This document shows, piece by piece, positions 8,680-19,816 of a stretch of 64,000 nt of DNA (position 1 is the first letter of the stretch; each line of letters begins with the position of its first letter). Origin of the DNA: Citrobacter sp. R56 (GTDB taxonomy: Bacteria > Pseudomonadota > Gammaproteobacteria > Enterobacterales > Enterobacteriaceae); NCBI RefSeq assembly GCF_016811995.1, contig NZ_CP069159.1:1364001-1428000 (forward strand), given 5' to 3'. Below the pieces are notes generated by a model. It searched no databases. It was not told the origin of the DNA and was given only the letters and a program-made list of their open reading frames with translations. The translations under genes were made by a program, and so were the position numbers.

Positions 8680-10041
8680 ATGAAACTAAAGACCACATTG
8701 TTCGGCAATGTTTATCAGTTTAAGGATGTAAAAGAGGTGCTGGCAAAAGCCAACGAACTGCGTTCGGGGGATGTGCTGGCAGGGGTCGCCGCAGAAAGCT
8801 CGCAAGAGCGTGTTGCTGCGAAACAGGTGTTGTCGGAAATGACGGTAGCGGATATCCGCAATAACCCGGTGATTTCCTATGAGGAGGATTGCGTTACGCG
8901 TCTGATTCAGGATGACGTCAACGAAACGGCCTATAACCGCATTAAAAACTGGAGCATCAGCGAGCTGCGCGAATACGTGCTGAGCGATGAAACCTCTGTT
9001 GATGACATTGCCTTTACGCGTAAAGGCCTGACCTCGGAAGTGGTGGCGGCGGTCGCCAAAATCTGCTCGAACGCTGACCTGATCTACGGCGGCAAGAAGA
9101 TGCCGGTGATCAAAAAGGCCAACACGACCATTGGTCTGCCGGGCACCTTCAGCTGCCGTTTACAGCCGAACGACACCCGCGATGATGTGCAGAGTATCGC
9201 TGCGCAAATCTATGAAGGACTCTCTTTCGGCGCGGGCGATGCGGTGATCGGCGTTAACCCGGTAACGGATGACGTGGATAACTTAAGCCGCGTGCTAGAC
9301 ACCGTTTACGGGGTTATCGACAAGTTCAATATCCCGACTCAGGGCTGTGTGCTGGCGCACGTCACCACCCAGATTGAAGCCATTCGTCGCGGTGCGCCGG
9401 GCGGGCTGATTTTCCAGAGTATTTGCGGCAGTGAAAAAGGGCTGAAAGAGTTTGGCGTAGAGCTGGCGATGCTGGATGAAGCGCGTGCCGTCGGCGCCGA
9501 GTTCAACCGTATTGCCGGGGAAAACTGCCTGTACTTTGAAACCGGGCAGGGTTCCGCGCTTTCTGCGGGCGCGAACTTCGGCGCGGATCAGGTGACGATG
9601 GAAGCGCGTAACTACGGTCTGGCGCGCCATTACGATCCGTTCCTCGTGAACACCGTGGTGGGCTTTATCGGGCCGGAGTATCTCTACAATGACCGCCAGA
9701 TTATTCGCGCCGGTCTGGAAGATCACTTTATGGGCAAGCTGAGCGGCATCTCGATGGGCTGTGACTGCTGCTACACCAACCATGCCGATGCCGACCAGAA
9801 CCTCAACGAAAACCTGATGATTCTGCTCGCCACCGCGGGTTGCAACTACATCATGGGCATGCCGCTCGGTGACGACATCATGCTCAACTATCAGACCACC
9901 GCGTTCCACGATACCGCGACCGTGCGCCAGTTGCTGAATCTGCGTCCGTCGCCGGAGTTCGAACGCTGGCTGGAAACCATGGGCATTATGGCAAACGGTC
10001 GCCTGACCAAACGGGCGGGCGATCCGTCACTGTTCTTCTGA
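8680..10041 (+). CDS. eutB: EutB, large subunit of ethanolamine ammonia-lyase
   Basis: The 453-residue catalytic subunit of the adenosylcobalamin-dependent enzyme that splits ethanolamine into acetaldehyde and ammonia. The sequence is nearly invariant against the family: MKLKTTLFGNVYQFKDVKEV at the start, and DDVQSIAAQIYEGLSFGAGD and GISMGCDCCYTNHADADQN in the barrel domain. It has the normal length and a clear ribosome site (GAGGGAACGACTT). eutC follows after 20 bases, as expected for subunits of one complex. Confidence 0.98.
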   Translation: MKLKTTLFGNVYQFKDVKEVLAKANELRSGDVLAGVAAESSQERVAAKQVLSEMTVADIRNNPVISYEEDCVTRLIQDDVNETAYNRIKNWSISELREYVLSDETSVDDIAFTRKGLTSEVVAAVAKICSNADLIYGGKKMPVIKKANTTIGLPGTFSCRLQPNDTRDDVQSIAAQIYEGLSFGAGDAVIGVNPVTDDVDNLSRVLDTVYGVIDKFNIPTQGCVLAHVTTQIEAIRRGAPGGLIFQSICGSEKGLKEFGVELAMLDEARAVGAEFNRIAGENCLYFETGQGSALSAGANFGADQVTMEARNYGLARHYDPFLVNTVVGFIGPEYLYNDRQIIRAGLEDHFMGKLSGISMGCDCCYTNHADADQNLNENLMILLATAGCNYIMGMPLGDDIMLNYQTTAFHDTATVRQLLNLRPSPEFERWLETMGIMANGRLTKRAGDPSLFF

Positions 10042-10061
10042 TGACGCGGGGATGACACACG

Positions 10062-10961
10062 ATGGATCAAAAACAGATTGAAGAAATTGTACGCAGTGTA
10101 ATGGCGTCAATGGGACAACCGCAGCCACAGGCATCCGCGCCGTTACCGGAAGCGAAATGCAGCACGACGCAATGTGCTACCTCCTCTGCGGTGGAAAGCT
10201 GCGCGCTGGATTTGGGTTCGCCCGAAGCTAAAGCCTGGATTGGCGTTGAGAACCCCAACCGCGCTGATGTGCTGACGGAGCTGCGTCGCAGTACCGCCGC
10301 GCGCGTCTGCACCGGTCGTGCAGGTCCGCGTCCGCGTACCCAGGCGCTGCTGCGTTTCCTGGCTGACCACTCACGCTCGAAAGATACCGTCCTGAAAGAG
10401 GTGCCGGAAGAGTGGGTGAAAGCGCAAGGTCTGCTGGAAGTGCGTTCAGAAATCAGCGACAAAAACCTGTACCTGACTCGCCCGGACATGGGCCGTCGCC
10501 TGAGCCCGGAGGCTATTGAAGCGCTGAAGGCACAGTGCCTGGCGAATCCGGACGTGCAGGTGGTGGTTTCCGATGGCCTGTCTACCGACGCCATTACCGC
10601 CAACTATGAAGAGATCCTGCCGCCGCTGCTGGCCGGGTTAAACCAGGCGGGTCTGAAGGTCGGCACACCGTTCTTTGTGCGCTATGGCCGTGTGAAGATC
10701 GAAGATCAGATCGGCGAAATTCTCGGCGCGAAAGTGGTGATTCTGCTGGTTGGCGAGCGTCCGGGGCTGGGGCAGTCGGAAAGTCTCTCCTGCTACGCCG
10801 TGTATTCACCGCGCGTGGCGACGACCGTTGAGGCTGACCGTACCTGTATTTCCAACATTCACCAGGGTGGCACACCGCCGGTAGAAGCGGCCGCTGTGAT
10901 TGTAGATTTGGCAAAACGTATGCTGGAGCAGAAAGCCTCCGGCATCAACATGACCCGTTAA
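10062..10961 (+). CDS. eutC: EutC, small subunit of ethanolamine ammonia-lyase
   Basis: The 299-residue partner of EutB that helps bind adenosylcobalamin. The first 18 residues ([18 protein letters not shown]) form a predicted amphipathic helix used for packing into the microcompartment. A Pro/Ala/Cys-rich linker follows, then the catalytic-partner domain with [19 protein letters not shown] and [20 protein letters not shown]. The length is normal. It ends 9 bases before eutL. Confidence 0.97.
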   Translation: MDQKQIEEIVRSVMASMGQPQPQASAPLPEAKCSTTQCATSSAVESCALDLGSPEAKAWIGVENPNRADVLTELRRSTAARVCTGRAGPRPRTQALLRFLADHSRSKDTVLKEVPEEWVKAQGLLEVRSEISDKNLYLTRPDMGRRLSPEAIEALKAQCLANPDVQVVVSDGLSTDAITANYEEILPPLLAGLNQAGLKVGTPFFVRYGRVKIEDQIGEILGAKVVILLVGERPGLGQSESLSCYAVYSPRVATTVEADRTCISNIHQGGTPPVEAAAVIVDLAKRMLEQKASGINMTR

Positions 10962-10970
10962 GGAGACATC

Positions 10971-11630
10971 ATGCCAGCATTAGATTTAATTCGACCCTCG
11001 GTCACCGCCATGCGTGTGATTGCCTCCGTTAACGCTGAGTTTGCACGGGAACTTAAATTACCACCGCATATACGTAGCCTCGGACTCATCACTGCAGACT
11101 CTGATGATGTGGCGTATATTGCCGCAGATGAAGCCACTAAACAGGCCATGGTCGAAGTGGTGTTCGGTCGCTCGTTGTATGCGGGGGCCGCGCATGGTCC
11201 ATCACCGACAGCCGGTGAAGTGATGATCATGCTGGGCGGCCCGAATCCGGCGGAAGTGCGTGCCGGTCTGGATGCGATGGTCGCCAACATCGAAAGCGGC
11301 GCGGCGTTCCAGTGGGCGAACGATGCCGAAAACACGGCATTTCTCGCGCATGTGGTTTCACGTACCGGTTCGTATCTTTCGGCAACGGCCGGGTGTCGAC
11401 TCGGCGATCCGATGGCCTATCTGGTGGCGCCGCCGCTGGAAGCGACATTTGGGATTGATGCGGCGCTGAAATCTGCCGATGTACAACTGGTGACTTACGT
11501 GCCGCCGCCGTCAGAAACCAACTATTCAGCGGCGTTTCTGACCGGTAGCCAGGCCGCCTGTAAAGCTGCCTGTAACGCGTTTGCCGATGCCGTTCTGGAT
11601 ATTGCCCGTAATCCAGTACAGCGCGCGTAA
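10971..11630 (+). CDS. eutL: EutL, trimeric tandem-BMC shell protein with gated pore
   Basis: The 219-residue protein carries two fused, circularly permuted BMC domains, so a trimer imitates a hexamer. In the family the pore can open and close and may let large cofactors pass. The start [20 protein letters not shown] and the [20 protein letters not shown] segment of the second domain are typical. A strong ribosome site (AAGGAGACATC) precedes the start. eutK follows after 11 bases. Confidence 0.97.
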   Translation: MPALDLIRPSVTAMRVIASVNAEFARELKLPPHIRSLGLITADSDDVAYIAADEATKQAMVEVVFGRSLYAGAAHGPSPTAGEVMIMLGGPNPAEVRAGLDAMVANIESGAAFQWANDAENTAFLAHVVSRTGSYLSATAGCRLGDPMAYLVAPPLEATFGIDAALKSADVQLVTYVPPPSETNYSAAFLTGSQAACKAACNAFADAVLDIARNPVQRA

Positions 11631-11641
11631 GGGAGGTTTCC

Positions 11642-12148
11642 ATGATCAATGCACTGGGATTACTGGAAGTGGAGGGCATGGTCGCTGCTGTTGATGCTGC
11701 GGATGCCATGCTGAAAGCCGCCAACGTGCGTCTGCTCAGTCACGAAGTGCTCGATCCTGGCAGGCTTACGCTGGTGGTTGAGGGGGATTTAGCGGCGTGT
11801 CGTGCGGCGCTGGATGCCGGAAGCGCTGCCGCACAGCGAACAGGTCGTGTTATCAGTCGCAAGGAAATCGGGCGGCCAGATGATGACACCCAGTGGCTGA
11901 TCGGCAGTTTTAAGCGCCAGCCAACGCCCTCGGTGAAACCGAAAAAGACGCCAGATGAGCCGGTGGCGTCTGAATCTCTGGAGGAATTGCTGGCGCAGTT
12001 GGCAACAGTACGTCAGGGAATGACGGCAGGGGAGGTGGCGGCGCACTTTGGCTGGCCACTTGAAAAAGCCAGAAGCGCGCTGGAGCAGCTCTTTTCTGAT
12101 GGGACGTTGCGTAAACGCAGTAGTCGCTATCGTCTGAAGAACGAATAA
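11642..12148 (+). CDS. eutK: EutK, BMC shell protein with C-terminal helix-turn-helix-like domain
   Basis: The 168-residue protein has an N-terminal BMC domain (MINALGLLEVEGMVAAVDAA to about residue 90). A Pro/Lys-rich linker (PSVKPKKTPDEP) follows, then a C-terminal domain from about residue 110 (LEELLAQLATVRQGMTAGEV) that looks like a winged helix ending in the basic tail LRKRSSRYRLKNE. In the family this tail is thought to bind nucleic acid, but its role is unsettled. It is the last structural gene, 49 bases before eutR. Confidence 0.94.
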   Translation: MINALGLLEVEGMVAAVDAADAMLKAANVRLLSHEVLDPGRLTLVVEGDLAACRAALDAGSAAAQRTGRVISRKEIGRPDDDTQWLIGSFKRQPTPSVKPKKTPDEPVASESLEELLAQLATVRQGMTAGEVAAHFGWPLEKARSALEQLFSDGTLRKRSSRYRLKNE

Positions 12149-12197
12149 CCTGTCGGAGGTGCCGGGGGCTTCGGTGAAGTTCCCGGCTTAAAAGATC

Positions 12198-13250
12198 ATG
12201 AAAAAGACCCGTACAGCAAACTTGCATCATCTTTATCATGAAGCGTTGCCCGAAGACGTTAACTTTACGCCGAAGGTCGAGGTGGACGCGGTTCACCAGC
12301 GACGGACAACGGATGTTTATGAACACGCTCTGACGATTACCGCCTGGCAGCAGATCTATGATCAGCTAAATCCTGGCAAATTTCATGGCGAGTTCACGGA
12401 AATCCTGCTGGATGATATTCAGGTATTCCGTGAATACACCGGCCTGGCGTTACGCCAGTCTTGTCTGGTCTGGCCAAACTCGTTCTGGTTTGGCATTCCG
12501 GCGACACGCGGCGAGCAGGGATTTATTGGTTCGCAGTGCATTGGCAGCGCGGAGATTGCGACCCGACCGGGGGGAACCGAATTTGAATTGAGCACGCCGG
12601 ACGATTACACCATTCTTGGGGTGGTCATCTCCGAAGAGGCTATTACACGGCATGCGAACTTTTTACATAACCCGGAACGGGTGCTGCATATGCTGCGCAA
12701 CCAGTCAGCGCTGGAGGTAAAAGAACAGCATAAAGCGGCGCTGTGGGGGTTCGTACAGCAGGCGCTGGCGACCTTCAGTGAGAATCCTGGCAATCTGCAT
12801 CAGCCCGCGGTACGTAAAGTGCTGCGGGATAATCTGTTGTTGGCGATGGGGACGATGCTGGAAGAAGCGCAGCCGATCATAACGGCGGAGAGCATCAGCC
12901 ATCAGAGCTATCGACGGTTGCTGTCGCGCGCGCGGGACTATGTGCTGGAGAATATGTCAGAGCCGCTGACTGTACTGGATTTGTGCAATCAACTGCATGT
13001 GAGTCGCCGTACGCTGCAAAACGCCTTTCACGCGATTTTAGGGATTGGGCCGAACGCATGGTTGAAGAGGATCCGCCTGAATGCGGTGCGTCGTGAGTTG
13101 ATAAGCCCCTGGTCGCAAAACGTCACGGTCAAAGACGCCGCGATGCAGTGGGGGTTCTGGCATTTGGGGCAGTTTGCCACCGATTATCAGCACCTGTTTG
13201 CCGAGAAACCGTCACTGACGCTGCACCAGCGGATGCGGGAGTGGAGGTAG
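12198..13250 (+). CDS. eutR: EutR, AraC-family activator of the eut operon
   Basis: The 350-residue regulator senses ethanolamine together with adenosylcobalamin and activates the operon, including its own gene. The C-terminal 100 residues hold the AraC double helix-turn-helix: [20 protein letters not shown] is the first helix pair, and [20 protein letters not shown] belongs to the second. The N-terminal part is the ligand-sensing domain. It lies at the end of the operon, as in E. coli and Salmonella, and REP repeats follow immediately. Confidence 0.96.
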   Translation: MKKTRTANLHHLYHEALPEDVNFTPKVEVDAVHQRRTTDVYEHALTITAWQQIYDQLNPGKFHGEFTEILLDDIQVFREYTGLALRQSCLVWPNSFWFGIPATRGEQGFIGSQCIGSAEIATRPGGTEFELSTPDDYTILGVVISEEAITRHANFLHNPERVLHMLRNQSALEVKEQHKAALWGFVQQALATFSENPGNLHQPAVRKVLRDNLLLAMGTMLEEAQPIITAESISHQSYRRLLSRARDYVLENMSEPLTVLDLCNQLHVSRRTLQNAFHAILGIGPNAWLKRIRLNAVRRELISPWSQNVTVKDAAMQWGFWHLGQFATDYQHLFAEKPSLTLHQRMREWR

Positions 13251-13256
13251 TTGCGT

Positions 13257-13330
13257 GCCTGATGGCGCTTCGCTTATCAGGCCTACAAAGCCAGACTCCG
13301 TAGGCCGGATAAGGCGAAGCCGCCATCCGG
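13257..13330. repeat. REP/BIME pair between eutR and hemF
   Basis: GCCTGATGGCGCTTCGCTTATCAGGCCTAC is followed by GTAGGCCGGATAAGGCGAAGCCGCCATCCGGC, two REP units in opposite orientation. It fills the gap between convergent eutR and hemF, a usual REP location. Confidence 0.9.
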
Positions 13331-13333
13331 CAA

Positions 13334-15105
<1,772 letters not shown>

Positions 15106-15139
15106 ACGGCCTGAGTTGTAATAAAAATAAGTTCCAGAT

Positions 15140-15264
15140 GTACCCGTCATACTTCAACTTGCATGTGCGTTGGCTGCGTTCGCTCACGCCAGTCACTGAC
15201 TTTAGTCAGCTCCTGGAGATTCACTCACTTGCCACCTTCCTGCAACTCGAATTATTTAGGGTAT
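15140..15264. repeat. ERIC element upstream of amiA
   Basis: About 125 bases with terminal inverted repeats (ACCCGTCATACTTCAACTTG and ACTCGAATTATTTAGGGTAT). The core CGCTCACGCCAGTCACTGAC...CAGCTCCTGGAGATTCAC matches the enterobacterial repetitive intergenic consensus with few changes. It sits in the amiA/ypeA divergent gap, so it probably lies in the amiA leader. The remainder of the 15106-15442 gap holds AT-rich promoter-like sequence and no gene. Confidence 0.9.
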
Positions 15265-15442
15265 ATATATCGTACCGTGTATTCCGTTACGACTGTTCAG
15301 GATGAGAATTGTTTTACGTTTCATTTCAATACGTGACAATGATCTATTATGCCATTTTTTTCACCGCTTCGCGTCAGATATTGGCTAAATCAGGCGATCG
15401 CGCCATAATCACTGTTTTTAACCCTAAAAGGTGACTCATACC

Positions 15443-15868
15443 ATGGAGATACGCGTTTTCCGCCAGCAAGATTTCGAAGAGGTGATCACCCTCTGGGAGC
15501 GCTGCGATCTGTTGCGTCCATGGAACGATCCGGAAATGGATATCGAGCGCAAGGTGAATCATGACGTCAGCTTGTTCCTGGTCGCGGAGGTGAACGGTGA
15601 AGTTGTCGGCACGGTGATGGGGGGATATGACGGGCATCGCGGCTCGGCGTACTATCTTGGCGTGCATCCGGAGTTTCGTGGTCGTGGTATCGCCAATGCG
15701 CTACTGAACCGGCTGGAAAAAAAGCTGATTGCCCGCGGCTGTCCGAAAATTCAAATCATGGTGCGGGACGAAAACGACGTCGTGCTGGGGATGTATGAGC
15801 GCCTGGGCTACGAGCACAGCGATGTGCTGATTTTGGGTAAGCGTTTGATTGAAGATGAAGAGTATTGA
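15443..15868 (+). CDS. ypeA: YpeA, GNAT-family acetyltransferase
   Basis: The 141-residue protein has one GNAT domain; the acetyl-CoA loop is in [20 protein letters not shown]. The substrate is not established. The start at 15443 follows AAAAGGTGACTC and gives the family N-terminus [20 protein letters not shown]. It overlaps the start of yfeZ, so the two are probably translated from one message. Confidence 0.95.
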   Translation: MEIRVFRQQDFEEVITLWERCDLLRPWNDPEMDIERKVNHDVSLFLVAEVNGEVVGTVMGGYDGHRGSAYYLGVHPEFRGRGIANALLNRLEKKLIARGCPKIQIMVRDENDVVLGMYERLGYEHSDVLILGKRLIEDEEY

Positions 15869-16304
15869 GTTTCATCCTGGCGACTATGACAGTCACGGAC
15901 GTTTACGCCTGCCTTTTCTGTTCTGGTGCGTTCTGTTGCTACAGGCGCGCACCTGGGTATTGTTTGTGATCGCGGGTTCATCGCGTGACCAGGGCAATAC
16001 GCTGCTTAATCTGTTTTATCCCGATCACGATTCTTTTTGGCTGGGGCTAATCCCTGGCGTACCCGCTGTGCTGGCGTTTTTACTCAGCGGGCGGCGCTTT
16101 GCGTTTCCGGTGCTGTGGCACAGATTTCGCGTGCTTTTGATTTTAGCCCAATCGGTGCTGCTTTGTTGGCAACCGGTATTGTGGTTGAGGGGGGAGCCGG
16201 TCAGCGGCGTCGGGCTGGCGCTGGTCGTCCTGGATATCATCGCCCTTATCTGGCTGGTGACCCATCGGCGTTTACGCGCCTGTTTTGCCATTGAAAAAGA
16301 ATAA
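15855..16304 (+). CDS. yfeZ: YfeZ, inner-membrane protein of the DUF2919 family
   Basis: About 149 residues with four hydrophobic segments (for example [20 protein letters not shown], then [16 protein letters not shown]). It belongs to DUF2919, of unknown function. Two ATG codons lie close together, at 15849 and 15855; I chose the second, giving [19 protein letters not shown], nearer to the family start. Either one overlaps the end of ypeA. The C-terminus is basic ([14 protein letters not shown]). Confidence 0.9.
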   Translation: MKSIEFHPGDYDSHGRLRLPFLFWCVLLLQARTWVLFVIAGSSRDQGNTLLNLFYPDHDSFWLGLIPGVPAVLAFLLSGRRFAFPVLWHRFRVLLILAQSVLLCWQPVLWLRGEPVSGVGLALVVLDIIALIWLVTHRRLRACFAIEKE

Positions 16305-16305
16305 C

Positions 16306-16333
16306 GGCACTTTTTAACGAAGCCGGACTCCAA
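16306..16333 (+). promoter_or_regulatory. Probable sigma-E promoter of yfeY
   Basis: GGCACTT (16306-16312) and TCCAA (16329-16333) are separated by 16 bases, close to the RpoE consensus GGAACTT-N16-TCAAA. yfeY is a known sigma-E target in E. coli, and the gene starts 31 bases downstream. Confidence 0.6.
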
Positions 16334-16364
16334 CCAACGTTGATTAATAAAGAAAGGAAGTGAG

Positions 16365-16940
16365 ATGAAATCGCTGCGTTTGCTTTTATGTGCGATGCCG
16401 CTGGCACTGACCGGCTGTTCGACACTCTCGTCTGTAAACTGGTCCGCCGCAAATCCGTGGAACTGGTTTGGATCATCGACGGAAGTCACCGAACAAGGCG
16501 TTGGAACATTAACGGCGTCCACCCCGCTTGATGAAAGCGCCATTGCCGACGCGCTGGATGGCGACTATCGCCTGCGTAGCGGGATGAAAACGGATAACGG
16601 CAATGTTGTACGTTATTTCGAGGCGATGAAGGGGGACCAGGTGGCGATGGTGATCAACGGCGACCAGGGAACCATCAGCCGGATTGCTGTATTGGACCGT
16701 GAGATTCCGGCACACACCGGCGTTGAGATCGGTACTCCGTTTAGCGACCTTTACAGTAAGGCATTCGGCAACTGCGAGTTGGCGTCTGGTGACGATAGCA
16801 ACGCTGTTGAGTGTAAAGCGGAAGGAAGTCAGCACGTTAGCTATGTTTTTTCTGGCGAATGGAGCGGTCCTGAAGGGTTGATGCCCTCTGATGACACGCT
16901 GAAAAACTGGACGGTAAGCAAAATTATCTGGCGTCGTTAA
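16365..16940 (+). CDS. yfeY: YfeY, envelope-stress lipoprotein (DUF1131)
   Basis: The 191-residue protein starts with a lipoprotein signal (MKSLRLLLCAMPLALTGCST); the lipobox LTGC puts the acylated cysteine at residue 18. The mature part matches the RpoE-regulated DUF1131 lipoproteins, with GVEIGTPFSDLYSKAFGNC typical. Function is unknown. A sigma-E-like promoter lies just upstream. yfeX follows after about 100 bases. Confidence 0.94.
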   Translation: MKSLRLLLCAMPLALTGCSTLSSVNWSAANPWNWFGSSTEVTEQGVGTLTASTPLDESAIADALDGDYRLRSGMKTDNGNVVRYFEAMKGDQVAMVINGDQGTISRIAVLDREIPAHTGVEIGTPFSDLYSKAFGNCELASGDDSNAVECKAEGSQHVSYVFSGEWSGPEGLMPSDDTLKNWTVSKIIWRR

Positions 16941-17037
16941 TTTGCGTCTGAACAAACCGCCCCGCAGAAAAAACGGTTACAATAGCCCCCATCAATAATG
17001 CCACCACGTCGTGGCATTCTCATATTCAGGAGGAATA

Positions 17038-17937
17038 ATGTCTCAGGTTCAGAGTGGCATTTTGCCAGAACATTGCCGTGCGGCGATTTGGATTGAAGCC
17101 AATGTTAAAGGGGAGGTTGATGCCCTGCGTGCGGCGAGCAAAGCGTTTGCCGACAAACTGGCAACCTTCGAAACAAAATTCCCGGATGCGCACTTAGGCG
17201 CCGTCGTGGCTTTCGGCAACAACACCTGGCGCGCCCTCAGCGGCGGCGTGGGCGCAGAAGAGTTGAAAGATTTTATGCCTTACGGTAAAGGTCTGGCACC
17301 GGCAACGCAGTACGACGTGCTTATCCATATTTTGTCTCTGCGTCATGACGTGAATTTCTCCGTTGCGCAGGCGGCGATGGAAGCCTTTGGCGACTGCATC
17401 GAAGTGAAAGAAGAGATCCACGGTTTCCGTTGGGTAGAAGAGCGTGACCTCAGCGGCTTTGTCGATGGGACAGAAAACCCGGCGGGCGCTGAGACGCGCC
17501 GTGAGGTTGCGGTCATTAAAGACGGCGTGGATGCGGGCGGCAGCTATGTGTTCGTTCAGCGTTGGGAACACAACCTGAAGCAGCTCAACCGCATGAGCAT
17601 CCACGATCAGGAGATGATGATTGGCCGCACCAAAGAAGCCAACGAAGAGATTGACGGCGACGATCGCCCGGAGACGTCTCACCTGAGCCGCGTGGATCTG
17701 AAAGAAGAAGGTAAAGGGCTGAAAATTGTCCGTCAGAGTCTGCCGTACGGGACAGCCAGCGGCACGCATGGCCTCTATTTCTGCGCCTACTGCGCACGTC
17801 TGTACAACATCGAACAGCAGTTGTTGAGCATGTTCGGCGACACCGACGGTAAACGCGATGCCATGTTGCGCTTCACCAAACCGGTCACCGGCGGTTATTA
17901 CTTTGCGCCGTCTCTGGATCGTTTGATGGCGCTGTAA
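17038..17937 (+). CDS. yfeX: YfeX, DyP-type haem peroxidase
   Basis: The 299-residue cytosolic haem protein of the dye-decolourising peroxidase family. The distal signature [11 protein letters not shown] holds D143, and the proximal haem ligand is expected at H215 in [12 protein letters not shown]. It has been discussed as a porphyrinogen oxidase and as a de-chelatase; that is not settled. The start at 17038 has AGGAGGAATA directly upstream and gives [18 protein letters not shown]; a frame extension to 17011 would overlap this site. A strong terminator follows. Confidence 0.97.
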   Translation: MSQVQSGILPEHCRAAIWIEANVKGEVDALRAASKAFADKLATFETKFPDAHLGAVVAFGNNTWRALSGGVGAEELKDFMPYGKGLAPATQYDVLIHILSLRHDVNFSVAQAAMEAFGDCIEVKEEIHGFRWVEERDLSGFVDGTENPAGAETRREVAVIKDGVDAGGSYVFVQRWEHNLKQLNRMSIHDQEMMIGRTKEANEEIDGDDRPETSHLSRVDLKEEGKGLKIVRQSLPYGTASGTHGLYFCAYCARLYNIEQQLLSMFGDTDGKRDAMLRFTKPVTGGYYFAPSLDRLMAL

Positions 17938-17962
17938 GGCGTTAATGACTTTTCCGGTAGTG

Positions 17963-17999
17963 AAAGGCCAGTCAGTGATGTCACTGACTGGCCTTTTTG
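17963..17999 (+). terminator. Terminator of yfeX
   Basis: AAAGGCCAGTCAGTGA and TCACTGACTGGCCTTT form a perfect 16-base-pair stem with a 2-base centre, ending in a T run. It is symmetrical but not aligned with a T run for murP, which ends 60 bases away. Confidence 0.9.
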
Positions 18000-18064
18000 T
18001 TATTCATGTTTCAGCGTGGCGCAGGAGTCATACTGAGGGCAACGCGTCAGGTGATGGTCACTTT

Positions 18065-19489
18065 TTAATCCAGATTCACGTTACGGCAGCCAAAGAGAAC
18101 CGTAAAAATAAATCCGGCAATATATGAAACCAGCATGCCGCCTGCATACACCGCCATTGCAGGGAGGATACCTTGCGCGGAGGTCATTAAGGGCAGAGCC
18201 ACCAGACCGGAGGGACCAAAGGCGCTGTTTAACCCCATCGGCAGACCGGACCAGGCCACCAGACCGATAAACAGACCACCGGCAGCGCCGCCGAAGCAGG
18301 CGGTGATAAAGGGTTTCATTCGCGGCAATGTGACGCCATAAATCAGCGGTTCCCCGACGCCGAGTAAGCCTGGAATGATCGCACCGCGAACCTGACTGCG
18401 TAACGTGCTGTGTTTTTCTGCCCGCCAGTAGAGCGCCAGCGCAGCCCCGACCTGACCCGCGCCCGCCATGGAAAGAATCGGAAACAGGCTGTTAAAACCC
18501 TGACTGCTCATTAACGCCAGATAGACGGGAATAAACCCCTGATGGACGCCAAAGACGACGGAAATCAGAAAAAGCCCGGCGAGGACGGCACAACCCAGCG
18601 GATTGCTGTTGAGATGGATAAAGAGCCACGACATTCCTTCGAACAGCCATCCGCCCAGCGGCATAATCACCAGATAAGCCAGAATGGCGGTGATCACCAG
18701 GGTCAGCATGGAGGTCAGAAGCATATCCAGATCGTCAGGCATAAAACGGCGAATCAGACCTTCAATGCGCGCGCTGGCCCAGGCGGCGATCAGGACGCCA
18801 ATAATGTTGCCGCGCGGGTCTATCGTCAGCCCGAAGAAATCCTGAAGACCGGAGTAATAACCCGTGGTGGCGGCTGGGTTGTATCCCAGCAAGAACAGTG
18901 AGGCGATGATGGCGCCGTTAACCCCTGTACCGCCAAATGCTTGCGCGGCGTTGTAACCAATAAGAATGACCAGAAAGGTAAAGAGACCTTTGCTGAAGAC
19001 CTTCATAAAGTTCAGCGCATCGGCAAGCGTGCCGGTCGCATCGGCCGGGACGTGCATCACGGTGCCGATGAGCGTTGCAATCCCGAGTAGCAGACCCGCG
19101 GCAATAAAACCGGGGATCAACGGGGTGAAAATAGTGGCAAACGTTGACAGAAATTGCTGAATCCCGGATGTCTGCTTCGCTTTAATCTGGCGTTTGTTCT
19201 GCGCCGCGATTTCCGCAGCCTGCGGGGTCACCGTTTCGCCAAGCAACACGTTCATGGCATCTGCCGCGCGTTGCGCTTTACCCGGGCCAAAAATGACCTG
19301 CACCTGGTCATTAGAGATCACGACGCCTTTCACGCCTTCCAGCGTTTTAATGGCGGGATCTACCAGACTGCTGTCATGCACTGACAACCGCAAGCGGGTC
19401 ATGCAGTTGCCGCATTTGGCAATGTTAGCCGCGCCGCCGACCTGGTCGAGGATGCGATTCAGGAGTTCATTACTGATGTCTTTTGCCAT
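18065..19489 (-). CDS. murP: MurP, N-acetylmuramic acid PTS permease (EIIBC)
   Basis: The 474-residue membrane transporter takes up MurNAc and phosphorylates it to MurNAc-6-P, using phosphate from the PTS. The N-terminal EIIB domain has the phosphocysteine motif [10 protein letters not shown] (C29). The EIIC domain follows, with about ten membrane segments ([20 protein letters not shown] is typical). It is full length. In E. coli it follows murQ, the etherase that uses its product. Here only a 17-codon murQ remnant precedes it (19495-19548), so the imported sugar phosphate has no locally encoded next step. yfeW, next to murP in K-12, is absent too. Confidence 0.96.
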   Translation of the reverse strand: MAKDISNELLNRILDQVGGAANIAKCGNCMTRLRLSVHDSSLVDPAIKTLEGVKGVVISNDQVQVIFGPGKAQRAADAMNVLLGETVTPQAAEIAAQNKRQIKAKQTSGIQQFLSTFATIFTPLIPGFIAAGLLLGIATLIGTVMHVPADATGTLADALNFMKVFSKGLFTFLVILIGYNAAQAFGGTGVNGAIIASLFLLGYNPAATTGYYSGLQDFFGLTIDPRGNIIGVLIAAWASARIEGLIRRFMPDDLDMLLTSMLTLVITAILAYLVIMPLGGWLFEGMSWLFIHLNSNPLGCAVLAGLFLISVVFGVHQGFIPVYLALMSSQGFNSLFPILSMAGAGQVGAALALYWRAEKHSTLRSQVRGAIIPGLLGVGEPLIYGVTLPRMKPFITACFGGAAGGLFIGLVAWSGLPMGLNSAFGPSGLVALPLMTSAQGILPAMAVYAGGMLVSYIAGFIFTVLFGCRNVNLD

Positions 19490-19494
19490 TCGCG

Positions 19495-19548
19495 TTATTC
19501 CTCAGAAGCGCAGTGAGCGCCTTCGGTAATCATCTTCTCAAATTGCAT
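19495..19548 (-). pseudogene. murQ: Remnant of murQ (MurNAc-6-P etherase), 17 codons
   Basis: Reading the minus strand from 19548 gives [17 protein letters not shown] and a stop. The start matches the MurQ N-terminus (E. coli: MQLEKMITEGSNTASAE). The whole catalytic part is missing; the frame ends 5 bases before the murP ATG. An AAGGAAA ribosome site precedes it, so a leader peptide may still be made, and the GAGGAA at its end can serve murP. The most likely cause is an internal deletion that kept both ends. The rest of the gap to ucpA shows no murR. Confidence 0.8.
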
Positions 19549-19816
19549 GATGTGTGTTTCCTTACAGGTTCGTTGTTACCCAGGCGAATAACTGGAATCA
19601 TATATTTCATAGCATTAAACACAATGTGAATCATTGCATCCCTGCGCATAATCGAACGCAGTAGCCAGTTGATTAAACCGCTGGGGAAATAGCGTGCTGA
19701 TTTTTTACTTAAGATTTACCTGAATTAGTGAGCTGTTCCGCAGCACTTATTTGTTATTGCTGTATTTTCAGTGTTAATGGAGTGTAAGGCTCTGTATTCA
19801 AATGGAGAACGTTGAA

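Noticed and set aside
9295-9909. 204-codon minus-strand frame inside eutB
   Set aside because: Shadow of eutB; no independent support.
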